Shown here: positions 25,040-33,967 of the stretch, piece after piece
Layout: every line of letters starts with the position of its first letter
Numbering within the stretch: position 1 is the first letter of the stretch
NCBI RefSeq assembly: GCF_000226095.1
Contig: NC_016472.1
Location: 8,308,001 to 8,372,000 of the forward strand
DNA: 64,000 nucleotides
Direction of reading: 5' to 3'
Source of the DNA: Thermothelomyces thermophilus ATCC 42464
Taxonomy: Eukaryota; Ascomycota; Sordariomycetes; Sordariales; Chaetomiaceae
Translations under genes and position numbers: made by a program
Notes under the pieces: model-generated
What the model was told of the DNA's origin: nothing
What the model saw: the letters and a program-made list of their open reading frames with translations, nothing else
The model's database searches: none

Positions 25040-26414
25040 ATGCCGAACCCATTCCTGAACGTGTTCTCCCTGATTGCTGTTGTTCTCAACCGCGTGCTTG
25101 CTTACCTTGATCGCGCGTTACATTATGCCAGCGGCTACATTCTGTACTTTCTATTCAAGGGGCTGAAGCCGCAGACTCACACCCGACCATATAAAACCCG
25201 GAACGGCCGTTGCTACTCGCCCGCTGTTGTCGTCACCGGTGCAAGCGAGGGTGAGAACTGTTCCTCTTCCCTCCCCTTCTCTTTTTCTTCTCTTTTCTTT
25301 CTCTTTTCTTATGGTGCTGGCCCCGCCCTTACTGAGCCTCCCCTGAAGGTATCGGCTTCGCAACAGCCGTCCACCTCGCCAATAAAGGCTACACCGTCTT
25401 CGCCACGGCTCCCAGCGACGCGGAGCTCTCCAAGATCAGGCAAGCCGCGGCAGAGCATGCCGACAGAAACAGATCCAAGGGCGGAACCATCCACCCGGCT
25501 ATCATGGACGTCCTCTCCCCGGACTCAATCGCTCACTGCGTCGGGCACATCGAGGACGTCCTGGGCGGCGACCCGGACAGGCCGCTGGTGGGCGTGGTCA
25601 ACAACGCCGGGTACTGCATGATCTCGCCGATGGAGCTGACGCCCGAGTCGGACGTGCGCCGCATCTTCGAGCTCGACTTCTGGGCCTACATCTCGGTCAT
25701 CCGCGCGTTCCTGCCGGCCGTCAAGAGGAACAAGGGTAGGTTCATCAACGTCGGCAGCTATGGCGGCTACTTCAACCCGCCGCTGTGGGCGCCGTACTGC
25801 GCGCTCAAGGCCGCCGTTGAGGGGATGACGAGGGCGTGGAGGTTGGAGTTGCTGCCCTTTGGTGTCGGTACGTCCATTTCCTTCTTTTCCCGCCTCCCTG
25901 GGTCCCAGGGAAGGGAGGGAGTGACTTTGGGGTGTGAGAAGAACAACTGACGAAGGAGCAGGGATGACGACCGTTCGACCGGGCTGGACTCGGACGGGCG
26001 GGGTCGGCCCAAAGATCGGAACTGCTTGGGACCAATACTGGGACGATCTGTCCAAGGGAGCCGTTGGTGTTGACAGTTTTGGTCGAGTCGTCAGAGCGGA
26101 TGGGCCGGTCCAGGAGGCTGAAGAGAGGGTTTATCGACCCATGATCGACAAGTGGTATGTTCAGCTCGTCGATCGAAGGGAACCGCAAGTCAGCTGATTG
26201 TGAAAACAGGTACAAACTTACGCATGCCGCCGTGGAGGGCGCCGCTCAGCCCGCCGAAGCTGTCGCAGCTACGGTTCGCGACGCCCTAACTGACAGGTTC
26301 CTGCAGCCATACTACACTGCCGGCTACGACGCCTTGCTCGGACAGATGGCGAGGGACTTGACGCCAGAAAATATCCATGAATACATGGTTGCAAAGACAT
26401 TCGGCGCTCTCTAA
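25040..26414 (+). CDS. Membrane-anchored short-chain dehydrogenase/reductase
   Basis: Exons 25040-25250, 25349-25867, 25962-26154 and 26210-26414 give 375 residues; introns are 98, 94 and 55 nt. An N-terminal hydrophobic helix (about 8-40) suggests attachment to the ER or lipid droplets. The Rossmann motif TGASEGIG is at 66-73, with its Gly run rejoined exactly at the first splice. NNAG is at 155-158. The catalytic residues are Ser207 (NVGSYGG), Tyr220 and Lys224 (YCALK), and RPGWTRTG follows as in NAD(P)-dependent SDRs. The overall look, with a long C-terminal part, resembles the retinol/17-beta-hydroxysteroid dehydrogenase branch (SDR9C-like). Substrate is not predictable. No biosynthetic cluster surrounds it. 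Confidence 0.88.
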
Positions 26415-27039
26415 AGGTGGGTTAAGTTTGTCTACACTGACCACGGTACTCGAGACGCGGTCGTGGAAGGTATCACCGAAAAGAATGATGTGGCCAGCGG
26501 TTGCAGCTTCGACCATATCGATTTGGTGTAGCAATCCAAGGAAACGGAAAGAAAACTCCAGGTTGACGGAAAGAGACACGTGGTGAATACCACGGCCTAT
26601 AAAAGTTATTTTTTTTCCTTTTCATATCGTCGCATGACGGCTGTCTAGTTTGGAAAAAAAAACACTGATGTTGGGTCTTAATAAGAAGCGCGAAACGGGC
26701 ATTTGGCGGAGAGTTGAATATCGATGTGGGGGACTCCGTACGGAGTACTCCGTATAACATACTTGGTGCGGCTATGATCGCGCGCACTGTGCCTGTAGCC
26801 GAGGTAGCCCATACTCTCTCACAGTGGGGATTTCGCCCCGTGTTGTGTCAAGCTCCAACCTTCCATTCTCTTTCACCTCCCACGACCCACGAGTCCCAAA
26901 GCCCAAAGGTGGGCAATCACACCATGTCGTATTGAGAGGCTGTACTGCCCCGAAAAATAACCGGATTGAAGGCAAGGACTACCGTTATTTATTAGTACAC
27001 CCCATAGCCACATTCCCGGTCATTTGACGACCACGTTCC
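26415..27039. other. Intergenic, SDR to PPM1
   Basis: It holds the SDR 3' UTR and the PPM1 promoter, plus a tandem palindromic copy of the recurrent short motif at 26733-26754. No gene was recognised. Confidence 0.5.
26733..26754. repeat. Tandem palindrome of the TACTCCGTA motif
   Basis: The string has the form ACTCCGTACGGAGT followed by ACTCCGTA, so TACGGAGTA and TACTCCGTA overlap. It is the densest copy of a 9-mer that recurs between genes across the window. Confidence 0.75.
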
Positions 27040-28194
27040 ATGTCAGCCCCGTCGATCCCCAACCTGCTGTCCCTGCGGGGCGGGACGACTGGACGGGGTC
27101 GGGGCCGCGGTCGGGGCCGTGACCGGGGTGGCCCAAGCCGGAGTGGCGGCCCCGGACCCGCGCCGGGCCAGACGGACGACGCCACCATCCAGGGCACCGA
27201 CACCGATGCCGCCGTCTCGCGCCTGAGTGCCGTCGATCTGGGTTACTTGTCGGACCCATTCGCCCGTCTCTTCGTGCAGGGACCGGCCACCCGCCGCCTC
27301 CCCATCATCAACAGGGGGACATACACGCGGACCACCGCCATCGACAAGCTGGTCGAGCGTTTCCTGGCCACCACTAGCCCTGATGAGCCAAGGCAGATCG
27401 TGTCCCTCGGAGCGGGCACCGACACCCGCTGCCTACGACTCTTCACCTCGCCTCAGAACCACCGCAACATTGTCTACCATGAAATCGACTTCCCCACTAT
27501 CACGGCCCGCAAGCAAGCCATCATCAGCTCCAACCCGATGCTACGGACCGTCCTCTCCACGCCAGAGCCACTCTCCGCGACAACCTGGCATTCCCGCGCC
27601 CTAAGCCCGCCCGAAAACAGCAGCAGCAACAACAACAACAACAACACCAACACGCTAACCCTCCACGGCTTGGACCTCCGCACACTCACCCCGTCCTCGC
27701 CTAGGCTCCCTAACCTCCTCACCACCGCCCCGACCCTCCTCCTGTCCGAATGCTGCCTCTGCTATCTCCCCGCCCCGCAGACCGTCTCCCTCCTCGGCCA
27801 CTTCACCACCCACCTCCCCAGCGGCTTCCTGGGGCTGGTCCTCTACGAGCCCATCCTCCCGCACGACGCGTTCGGCCGGACGATGGTGTCGAACCTCGCG
27901 GCGCGGGGGATCGCCATGCCGACGCTGGACGCGTACCCGACGGCGGCGGACCAGGAGCGGCGGCTGCGCGAGGCCGGCTTCGAGCGCGCGCGGTCGCGGA
28001 CCGTCGACGGCGTCTGGGAAGACTGGATCGGCGAGCGCGAGAAGGAGCGGGTCGACGCGCTCGAGGGCGGCCTGGACGAGGTCGAGGAGTGGCGCCTGCT
28101 GGCGGGCCACTACATCGTCGCATGGGGGTGGAGGAGGGCCGGCGGCACGGGGGATCTGGACGTCGGCGGGGAGGGCGGCGGTCCAGGGGGGTGA
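27040..28194 (+). CDS. ppm1: Leucine carboxyl methyltransferase 1 (PPM1)
   Basis: This is a single exon of 384 residues. PPM1 methylates the C-terminal leucine of the PP2A catalytic subunit using S-adenosylmethionine, which steers assembly with regulatory subunits in the cytosol. An Arg/Gly-rich N-terminal stretch (residues 14-45) precedes the family start at DDATIQGTDTDAAVSRLSAV and DLGYLSDPFA. The SAM-binding loop is LGAGTDTR at 123-130, and further family blocks are YHEIDFP, LLLSECCLCYL and VLYEPI. Two low-complexity inserts are present: an Asn run encoded by AAC repeats near 27625-27650 and a Gly-rich C terminus after GHYIVAWGW. The ATG at 27040 is the first in frame. Confidence 0.95.
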   Translation: MSAPSIPNLLSLRGGTTGRGRGRGRGRDRGGPSRSGGPGPAPGQTDDATIQGTDTDAAVSRLSAVDLGYLSDPFARLFVQGPATRRLPIINRGTYTRTTAIDKLVERFLATTSPDEPRQIVSLGAGTDTRCLRLFTSPQNHRNIVYHEIDFPTITARKQAIISSNPMLRTVLSTPEPLSATTWHSRALSPPENSSSNNNNNNTNTLTLHGLDLRTLTPSSPRLPNLLTTAPTLLLSECCLCYLPAPQTVSLLGHFTTHLPSGFLGLVLYEPILPHDAFGRTMVSNLAARGIAMPTLDAYPTAADQERRLREAGFERARSRTVDGVWEDWIGEREKERVDALEGGLDEVEEWRLLAGHYIVAWGWRRAGGTGDLDVGGEGGGPGG

Positions 28195-29033
28195 CGATAT
28201 GGTTTTTGAAGTGAAGAGGCCGAAGAGAAGGGGGGAGGGGTGAGGGGGGGAGGAAGGAAAGGAAAAGTCACTGTGTGGGGGGTGGTTGTCACTTAGTTAT
28301 CATCGGCCAGATCGAGTGGCTCGGTTTATTTTTTTTTTTCCTCACTATTCAATAGCATGGATGATGAGAGTAAGTTATAGCAGAAGGTGACCCAGTAAGT
28401 ACAGTACCAGGTCAGTTCAGAAGGGTGAGACTCATTATGGTGTGTCAGGTGGTAGATGTAACGGCAATGGAAAAAAAAAATAAATGGGCAGGGAAATGCA
28501 ATGAATGAGGACAAATAATAACGACAATACTATTGATAGATATGAACCAAAGAATGGTGGACATAACACAAGGAAGATTCCAAAGTTCTTCAGCGACAGG
28601 AGGTACTGTACGATTTGCCTTATGTAAGCAGGATGTTGACCTGCTGCGACATGCTTGGCAACCGTGAGGCACACTCACTTCACCAACAACCCCGACTCAA
28701 CCGTGCACTGCTGCATCATTACGCATTACCGCATCAAGGCCTTTGTCGCACATCGGGAGCTAGGCATATTTTGTGCATGGTCTGGCCGCCGATTTGGTAT
28801 TCTTCGCGCGAGATCTGACGACGCCCCTGGGCGCGCTCACTAATCCGTACACGCCATCGCTCACTTCCACTTGTCGTTTGCACATCACCAATCGCCGTCG
28901 TCGACATCTCCTCAGCGCCAAACACCCGGACTGCGAGCATTTGCTGTAACCTTCTGCTTTCTATCAATCAATCAATTATCCTTAGATTGTCATTTATTAG
29001 CTAGTATCTGGAAGTCTAGCACCGACGGACAAG
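28195..29033. other. Intergenic, PPM1 to SPT3
   Basis: This is UTR and promoter sequence with an imperfect A/T-rich character and no recognised gene. Confidence 0.5.
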
Positions 29034-31340
29034 ATGGCGGAGAAGGACAAGCAGTACAAGTATCGCCAGGAGATACAGCAGGTATGTCGTCTTTCTCAGC
29101 TTTGGAACCCCGTGCCTTACATTCGCGTGAAGTTTCTACATGTATCTTTTCCCTTTGCCTTATGCGTAACTTGCACCGACGAGTGTAAATGCAAGTGCAG
29201 GCGCCAAACTGCTAAGGGAAAACTCCCTTGACTCTGCAACTGGCCGAGTAGTGTCTCCAAATACGTTCTGGTTAGCCCTCCGACTCAACCTTTGGGCCGC
29301 TTTTGCTCGCTCACCGGACCGGTACGGCGACATCGAGATTCTTGCCCGGAAAGCTACATGGGTTGCTAGTGCTGCCCGGCTTCTGTGGACCTGCCTTTCC
29401 TCTCGGGCCATCAGTTCAAACACACCCTCTAATTCGTTGAAAGGTATCACTGGATGTAAAAGGGGGAAGTAGCGCTTCTAGGAGTTCCTAAAAGCGCGAG
29501 CAGGACCCGGCTACCTGTGCATTGTTGTACAGGGGCTTGATGTCGGATTTGCTTACTCGTTATTTTCACTCCTTTGCTAGTGTTGTTGGCAGATGGTGGA
29601 TCTCACGATGTCCGCAAAAAGACATTCGACAGAGGGGGGTCGGCGAGGGCAATGAAGGCATCTCGTTTACGCATGGGTTCATCTGGCTCGGGTGGAACAA
29701 TACCGGCTTCACAGGGTGACTTCAGACAAAAGCCAATCCGTGCTTGTCCGCTCGCCGTCAACATGGATGCCGGCATCCTCCGCGAGTCCCCGTTGATGTT
29801 CGATCTCTCTCTCACTGCCTACTGCCCCCATCACTGCGCTACTTCGTCAAATCGATATCTATTTTTTCCCCTTTTCTTTTCTCAGATCATTACTTGCGCA
29901 TCCTCGCAATCGCACCCGAGAAAGGCCTTGTATTCTTTGCCGACGGAGACTTTACTCCGTCAGATTCCGATATTGCTTCGACTGCCGCTCCTTCGGAGAA
30001 ATCTGCAAACAGGGCGATTTATCTAAGCCCCTCCTCCCCTCCCCTTCTCTCCCTATCCGGCCGTCGCAAATGCATCGCAGGATCTCATGTCCAGATAGGG
30101 CCGTAACGTCCCAGAAAGCGCCGGGCAAGACGGCTGAAGTGGACAGCGACGGGGACGTGGAAAGGTTTTGGCGCCTGCTGGAGCCCAAGTTGGGTGTCCG
30201 GGGCATTCCACTCAACCATTTGCGCTGGGCTTTCAAAGTCGCCCATGGTATCGCTCTCCCCCCCATCAGCCGAGTGGCTGCTGGCGAGGATAGACGGGAT
30301 ACGTTTGAGCCGTACCCTCGCGAAGTGATGGCTAACTATCTCTCCCTCAACTTCAAGATGATGTACGTGTCTGGCGAAACGGGAGAGCCGTCTGTCGAGA
30401 CAACAGGCATTATCGAGGACATTGTCCGGCAGCAAGTCATTGAAATTGTGAGTCTATGTCCCGGCCGTAGGAAAGCGACTGTTCCCTTTTTTTTCTCTTG
30501 CTGAACTGGTTAATTCAGCTCAAAAACTGTACCGAACTAGCCGCGCGGCGCGGGTCGCGCTCCATCACCATCAACGACCTCATCTTTCAGATTCGCGACG
30601 ACGCCCCCAAGGTATCGCGGCTTCGCACTTTCTTGTCGTGGAAGGATGTGCGCAAGAACGTCAAGGACTCGGACGACAAGGGCGGTGACGCGGATCTGGG
30701 CGCCGCAGAGGACCCCGTGGGCGGCGTGGTTGCCGGTGGGCCGGTGGACGACACGGCGAAGAAGAACAAGAAGGCCAAGGTCGGACTGCCCTGGGAGCCG
30801 GCGTCGTACTTCTCCGTCGAGGTTCCGGAGCGCGAGGACGAGGAAGACGAGGAGGAGGAGGAGATGAACTACATCACGCTCCAGCGGCTGCGCAAGGCCG
30901 ACGAGCGGACCAAGGCCATGACCAAGGAGGAGTACGTCACCTGGTCCGAGTACCGTCAGGCGTCCTTCACCTACCGCAAGGGCAAGCGGTTCCGCGAGTG
31001 GGCCGGCTTCGGCATCGTGACGGACAGCAAGCCGTCGGACGATATCGTCGACATCCTCGGCTTCTTGACCTTTGAGATGGTCCAGACCCTGACCGAGGAG
31101 GCGCTCAAGATCAAGGAGAACGAGGACCAGTACCGCGAGCGCACGGGCGAGAACGCGGGCAAGAAGCGCAAGCTACCCGGGGGCGGCGGCCTGTTCGACC
31201 CTCCCAGCGAGGGCCGCACCCCCGTCGAGCCGCGTCATATCCAGGAGGCCTTCCGGAGGCTCCAGCAGCGGCCAAAGAAGTCGAGGGCCATGCTCAACGG
31301 CACCAGGCTGCAACAACGCACGTCGCTCAAATTGATATGA
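29034..31340 (+). CDS. spt3: SPT3, SAGA complex histone-fold subunit
   Basis: Exons 29034-29081, 30358-30447 and 30519-31340 give 319 residues. Spt3 is the TFIID-like histone-fold subunit of SAGA and helps deliver TBP to promoters in the nucleus. The first exon encodes [16 protein letters not shown] and the second [20 protein letters not shown], which join to the usual Spt3 N terminus. The first histone fold runs to about residue 95, with [10 protein letters not shown] and [13 protein letters not shown]. An acidic run (EEDEEEEE) precedes the second fold, with [11 protein letters not shown] and DILGFLTFE. The C terminus ends [15 protein letters not shown] and a short tail. Intron 1 is 1276 nt, far beyond every other intron here. 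Its 3' end has a CTAAC branch site and a polypyrimidine run. Intron 2 is 71 nt. Confidence 0.95.
29082..30357 (+). other. Oversized first intron of SPT3
   Basis: The intron has donor GTATGT and acceptor TTCAAG and is 1276 nt long. Its last 288 nt (30070-30357) are open in the same frame as exon 2, starting at an ATG. No nested gene, mobile element or snoRNA was recognised. Confidence 0.7.
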
Positions 31341-31980
31341 GGCGGGTGGTTGTTGGTTGTTGCGGGTAATGGGAGTCGTCGGAATAATTGCATTTCGTCC
31401 ACCGGTGTCCTGGGCATGGCGTTGACGCGTTCGGGTCTGGCGTTTTTTGTTGGTTATAAGAGCGGGAATACCGTGTCTCGTTACTTCTTGCGTACTCGTA
31501 CTTTGTACTACAGGATTGGTATCATGGTTACGTAATGTCACATGTATTTCGAAGGTTGACGATGCCAACCTTCTCTCGATCTCAAACCTATAATTTGTAA
31601 TTTGTGTACCTGACTGAGTTGTCTTGCGCGTGTTGCTTGATCAGGTACTTGTATGTACGGATTACATACCTACTCTGGTGCTATCGATAAGTCCGCCACT
31701 TGCAAGCAGCTCATCCCTGCACAACAAGCCCCGGCGCTGCAGCGGAAGTACCCCACATTACTTTAAACCGCCGAGCCTCAACCTCTCTCCCTCCGTTCGC
31801 GTTGGGTCTAACCACTGCCTTACCGCCCGTGTGTATACGCAACCTCACCTCTGCCGAACATGGGAGCCTGGAGCATCCCGCCGACTTGAATAATCTTGAA
31901 TATCAGCTCCCCGAATTCCCGTCGCCCACATCCTCGGATTCATCCCCCAGCACCGCCATTCTCCGGCCGCCGCCGCCAAA
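31341..31980. other. Intergenic, SPT3 to IST1
   Basis: This holds the SPT3 3' UTR and the IST1 leader. An upstream ATG in a strong context opens a 9-codon frame at 31860-31889. No other gene was recognised. Confidence 0.5.
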
Positions 31981-33040
31981 ATGCCGCCTCCTTCCTCTAC
32001 ACTCGTGGTACGACTCTCTCGCACTTGGGGGGGAACCAAAACCCCTCCCCTCCCCCCAACTCTCTTTCTGCGTTTGTTCTAGACTGACCTCGGTCATCAA
32101 AATAAAAAATAAAAAAAAACTGCAGCCCAAGATCAAAGTCCAGCTCAAGCTGGCCATCGCGCGCCTGCGTATGGTGCAGAAGCGCGACGAGGCGCTCTCG
32201 CGCACGCAGCGGCGGGCCATGGCCACGCTGCTCGAGCAGGGCAAGGTCGAGTCGGCGCGCATCCGGGTCGAGAACATCATCCGGTCCGACATCACGACGG
32301 AGCTGCACGAGATCCTCGAGCTCTACTGCGAGCTGCTGCTGGCGCGCGCCGGCCTGCTCGAGAGCTCCCCCACCTGCGACCCGGGGCTCGAGGAGGCGGT
32401 CAAGAGCATCATCTACGCGGCGCCCAAGACCGAGATCAAGGAGCTCGTCGCCGTCCGCGCCCTGCTGGCCGACAAGTTCGGCAAGGAGTTCGTTCTCCAG
32501 GCCATGGAGAACCGGGACGGCCGCGTGAGCGAGCGCGTCATCAAGAAGCTGAGTGTCGCCCCGCCCAGGGAGGAGCTGGTGCAGGGGTACCTGGAGGAGA
32601 TCGCAAAGGCGTACGGGGTCGACTGGCCGCCGGGCCGGAACGGGAAGGAAGACCTGGGGGAACCGCCCGACTTTGTGGACGACGAGGGGGACGCGGACGG
32701 CGGCGGCCAAGCGGCGGAGCAGTCGGAGAAGCCGCCGCTGGTTGCCGCCGCCGCCGCCGCCGCCGAGGACGACGAGGAGGCCGGAGCGAGGGAGGAGCTG
32801 AGCAAGGCCACGCCGCCAAAGAGTTTCGGGCCCGCGAGCCCGCTCCATGTCAACCCGCCGAGCATGTCGACGGACAATGTCCACCCCAAGGTGACGCTCA
32901 ATAAGGTGGAGCTGACGCCGACCAAGAAGCCGGCCGCCGCCGCGGCGGGCAGGAAGCCCGCGGAAAAGAAGCAGAGTATTTCAGACGGGATCCCGGACGT
33001 GGACGAATTGGCTAAGCGGTTCGCTGCGCTGAAGAGGTAA
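31981..33040 (+). CDS. ist1: IST1, Vps4 regulator of the MVB/ESCRT pathway
   Basis: Exons 31981-32007 and 32126-33040 give 313 residues; the intron is 118 nt. Ist1 is an ESCRT-III-like protein that binds Did2 and Vps4 at endosomes and tunes disassembly of ESCRT-III. The N-terminal helical domain (about 10-190) has the family blocks KIKVQLKLAIARLRM, RRAMATLLEQGK, ARIRVENIIRSD and LHEILELYCELLLARAGLLE. A disordered Ala/Asp/Glu-rich linker follows. The last residues, PDVDELAKRFAALKR, match a MIT-interacting (MIM1-type) motif that would bind Vps4. The tiny first exon adds MPPPSSTLV. The start fits the consensus: A at 31981 preceded by AAA. Confidence 0.94.
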
Positions 33041-33967
33041 ATCTGACTCTGACTCTTCGATGAGATGTTGTGGCAGCTCTGAGCAGGGCGCGTCGGCGTT
33101 GGTTCTGTTTCCCTCTTTTTTTTTTTTTTTTTTTTTAATGGTTTTAATGGTATGGAGTCTGGTGTTTGTTGTTCCTTGTCTCTTATTGCACCGGAAAGGG
33201 TTTATTTATGACAGCACACGGATTGCTTTCATGCCCATGTATGTTCTATCTTAACGGTAAGCGATCAGGGTTGACTACCACGCGGCGGAAGAAAAGGATG
33301 TTGTTGAACAAGAAGATTGCGAGTGCAGCTCACAGATCATTTGAAGACTTCTGACGGTAGATTGGACCAAAGCAAGGGTTAATACAAATGCACTGTGGAC
33401 AAGCCCAAAACGATGCACGCTGGCGATTGCCCAGGATGGTGGTCACCAATAACAACAATGAGGCCGTTGAAGCTCTTGGTTGCGTGCTGCCATGCGAACC
33501 GTGTTATTTAACTTTAGACCAACGCACCTTCCTCAACCATACACCCGCCAGTTAAATCATCTCCTTTTCCAAGAGCATGATTGCGCGCCCTCGTCTCTAG
33601 CACTCGCGTTGAGCCCATAGTAAACGGTTGGTCTGCCACCAGCCTCTTCTCTGCTTCTTTTTTTTTCTTCCTCTTCTGTAGCGATCCCGACCACGATTTC
33701 CGCCCTCCATCCTCCATCTGTGGCGCGAGTGTTATGTCGACGGCACTTTCGAGACGAGGAAGGAAGTATTGTTTTCAGTCACTATCTTCGTGTTTACATT
33801 TTATTCTTTCTTTCTTTGCTTCAATCGGCTTAATCTGACCCGGAGTGGCACTGAGGTTGACGGTCTGCAGGGCCGAGCGCACTAAGGAAACCGACATAAG
33901 GTTCTGAAGAGGAAACGATTTGGTTTCCTTCCATCGATGAGTCTCGTGCCTTCCTCTTGTGGCCAAG
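33041..33967. other. Intergenic, IST1 to zinc-knuckle gene
   Basis: It contains a T21 tract at 33116-33136 in the IST1 3' region. No gene was recognised. Confidence 0.5.

Noticed and set aside
30070-30504. Taking 30070 as the main start of SPT3
   Set aside because: The exon at 29034 supplies the expected [17 protein letters not shown] terminus. The later ATG is kept only as a possible alternative.
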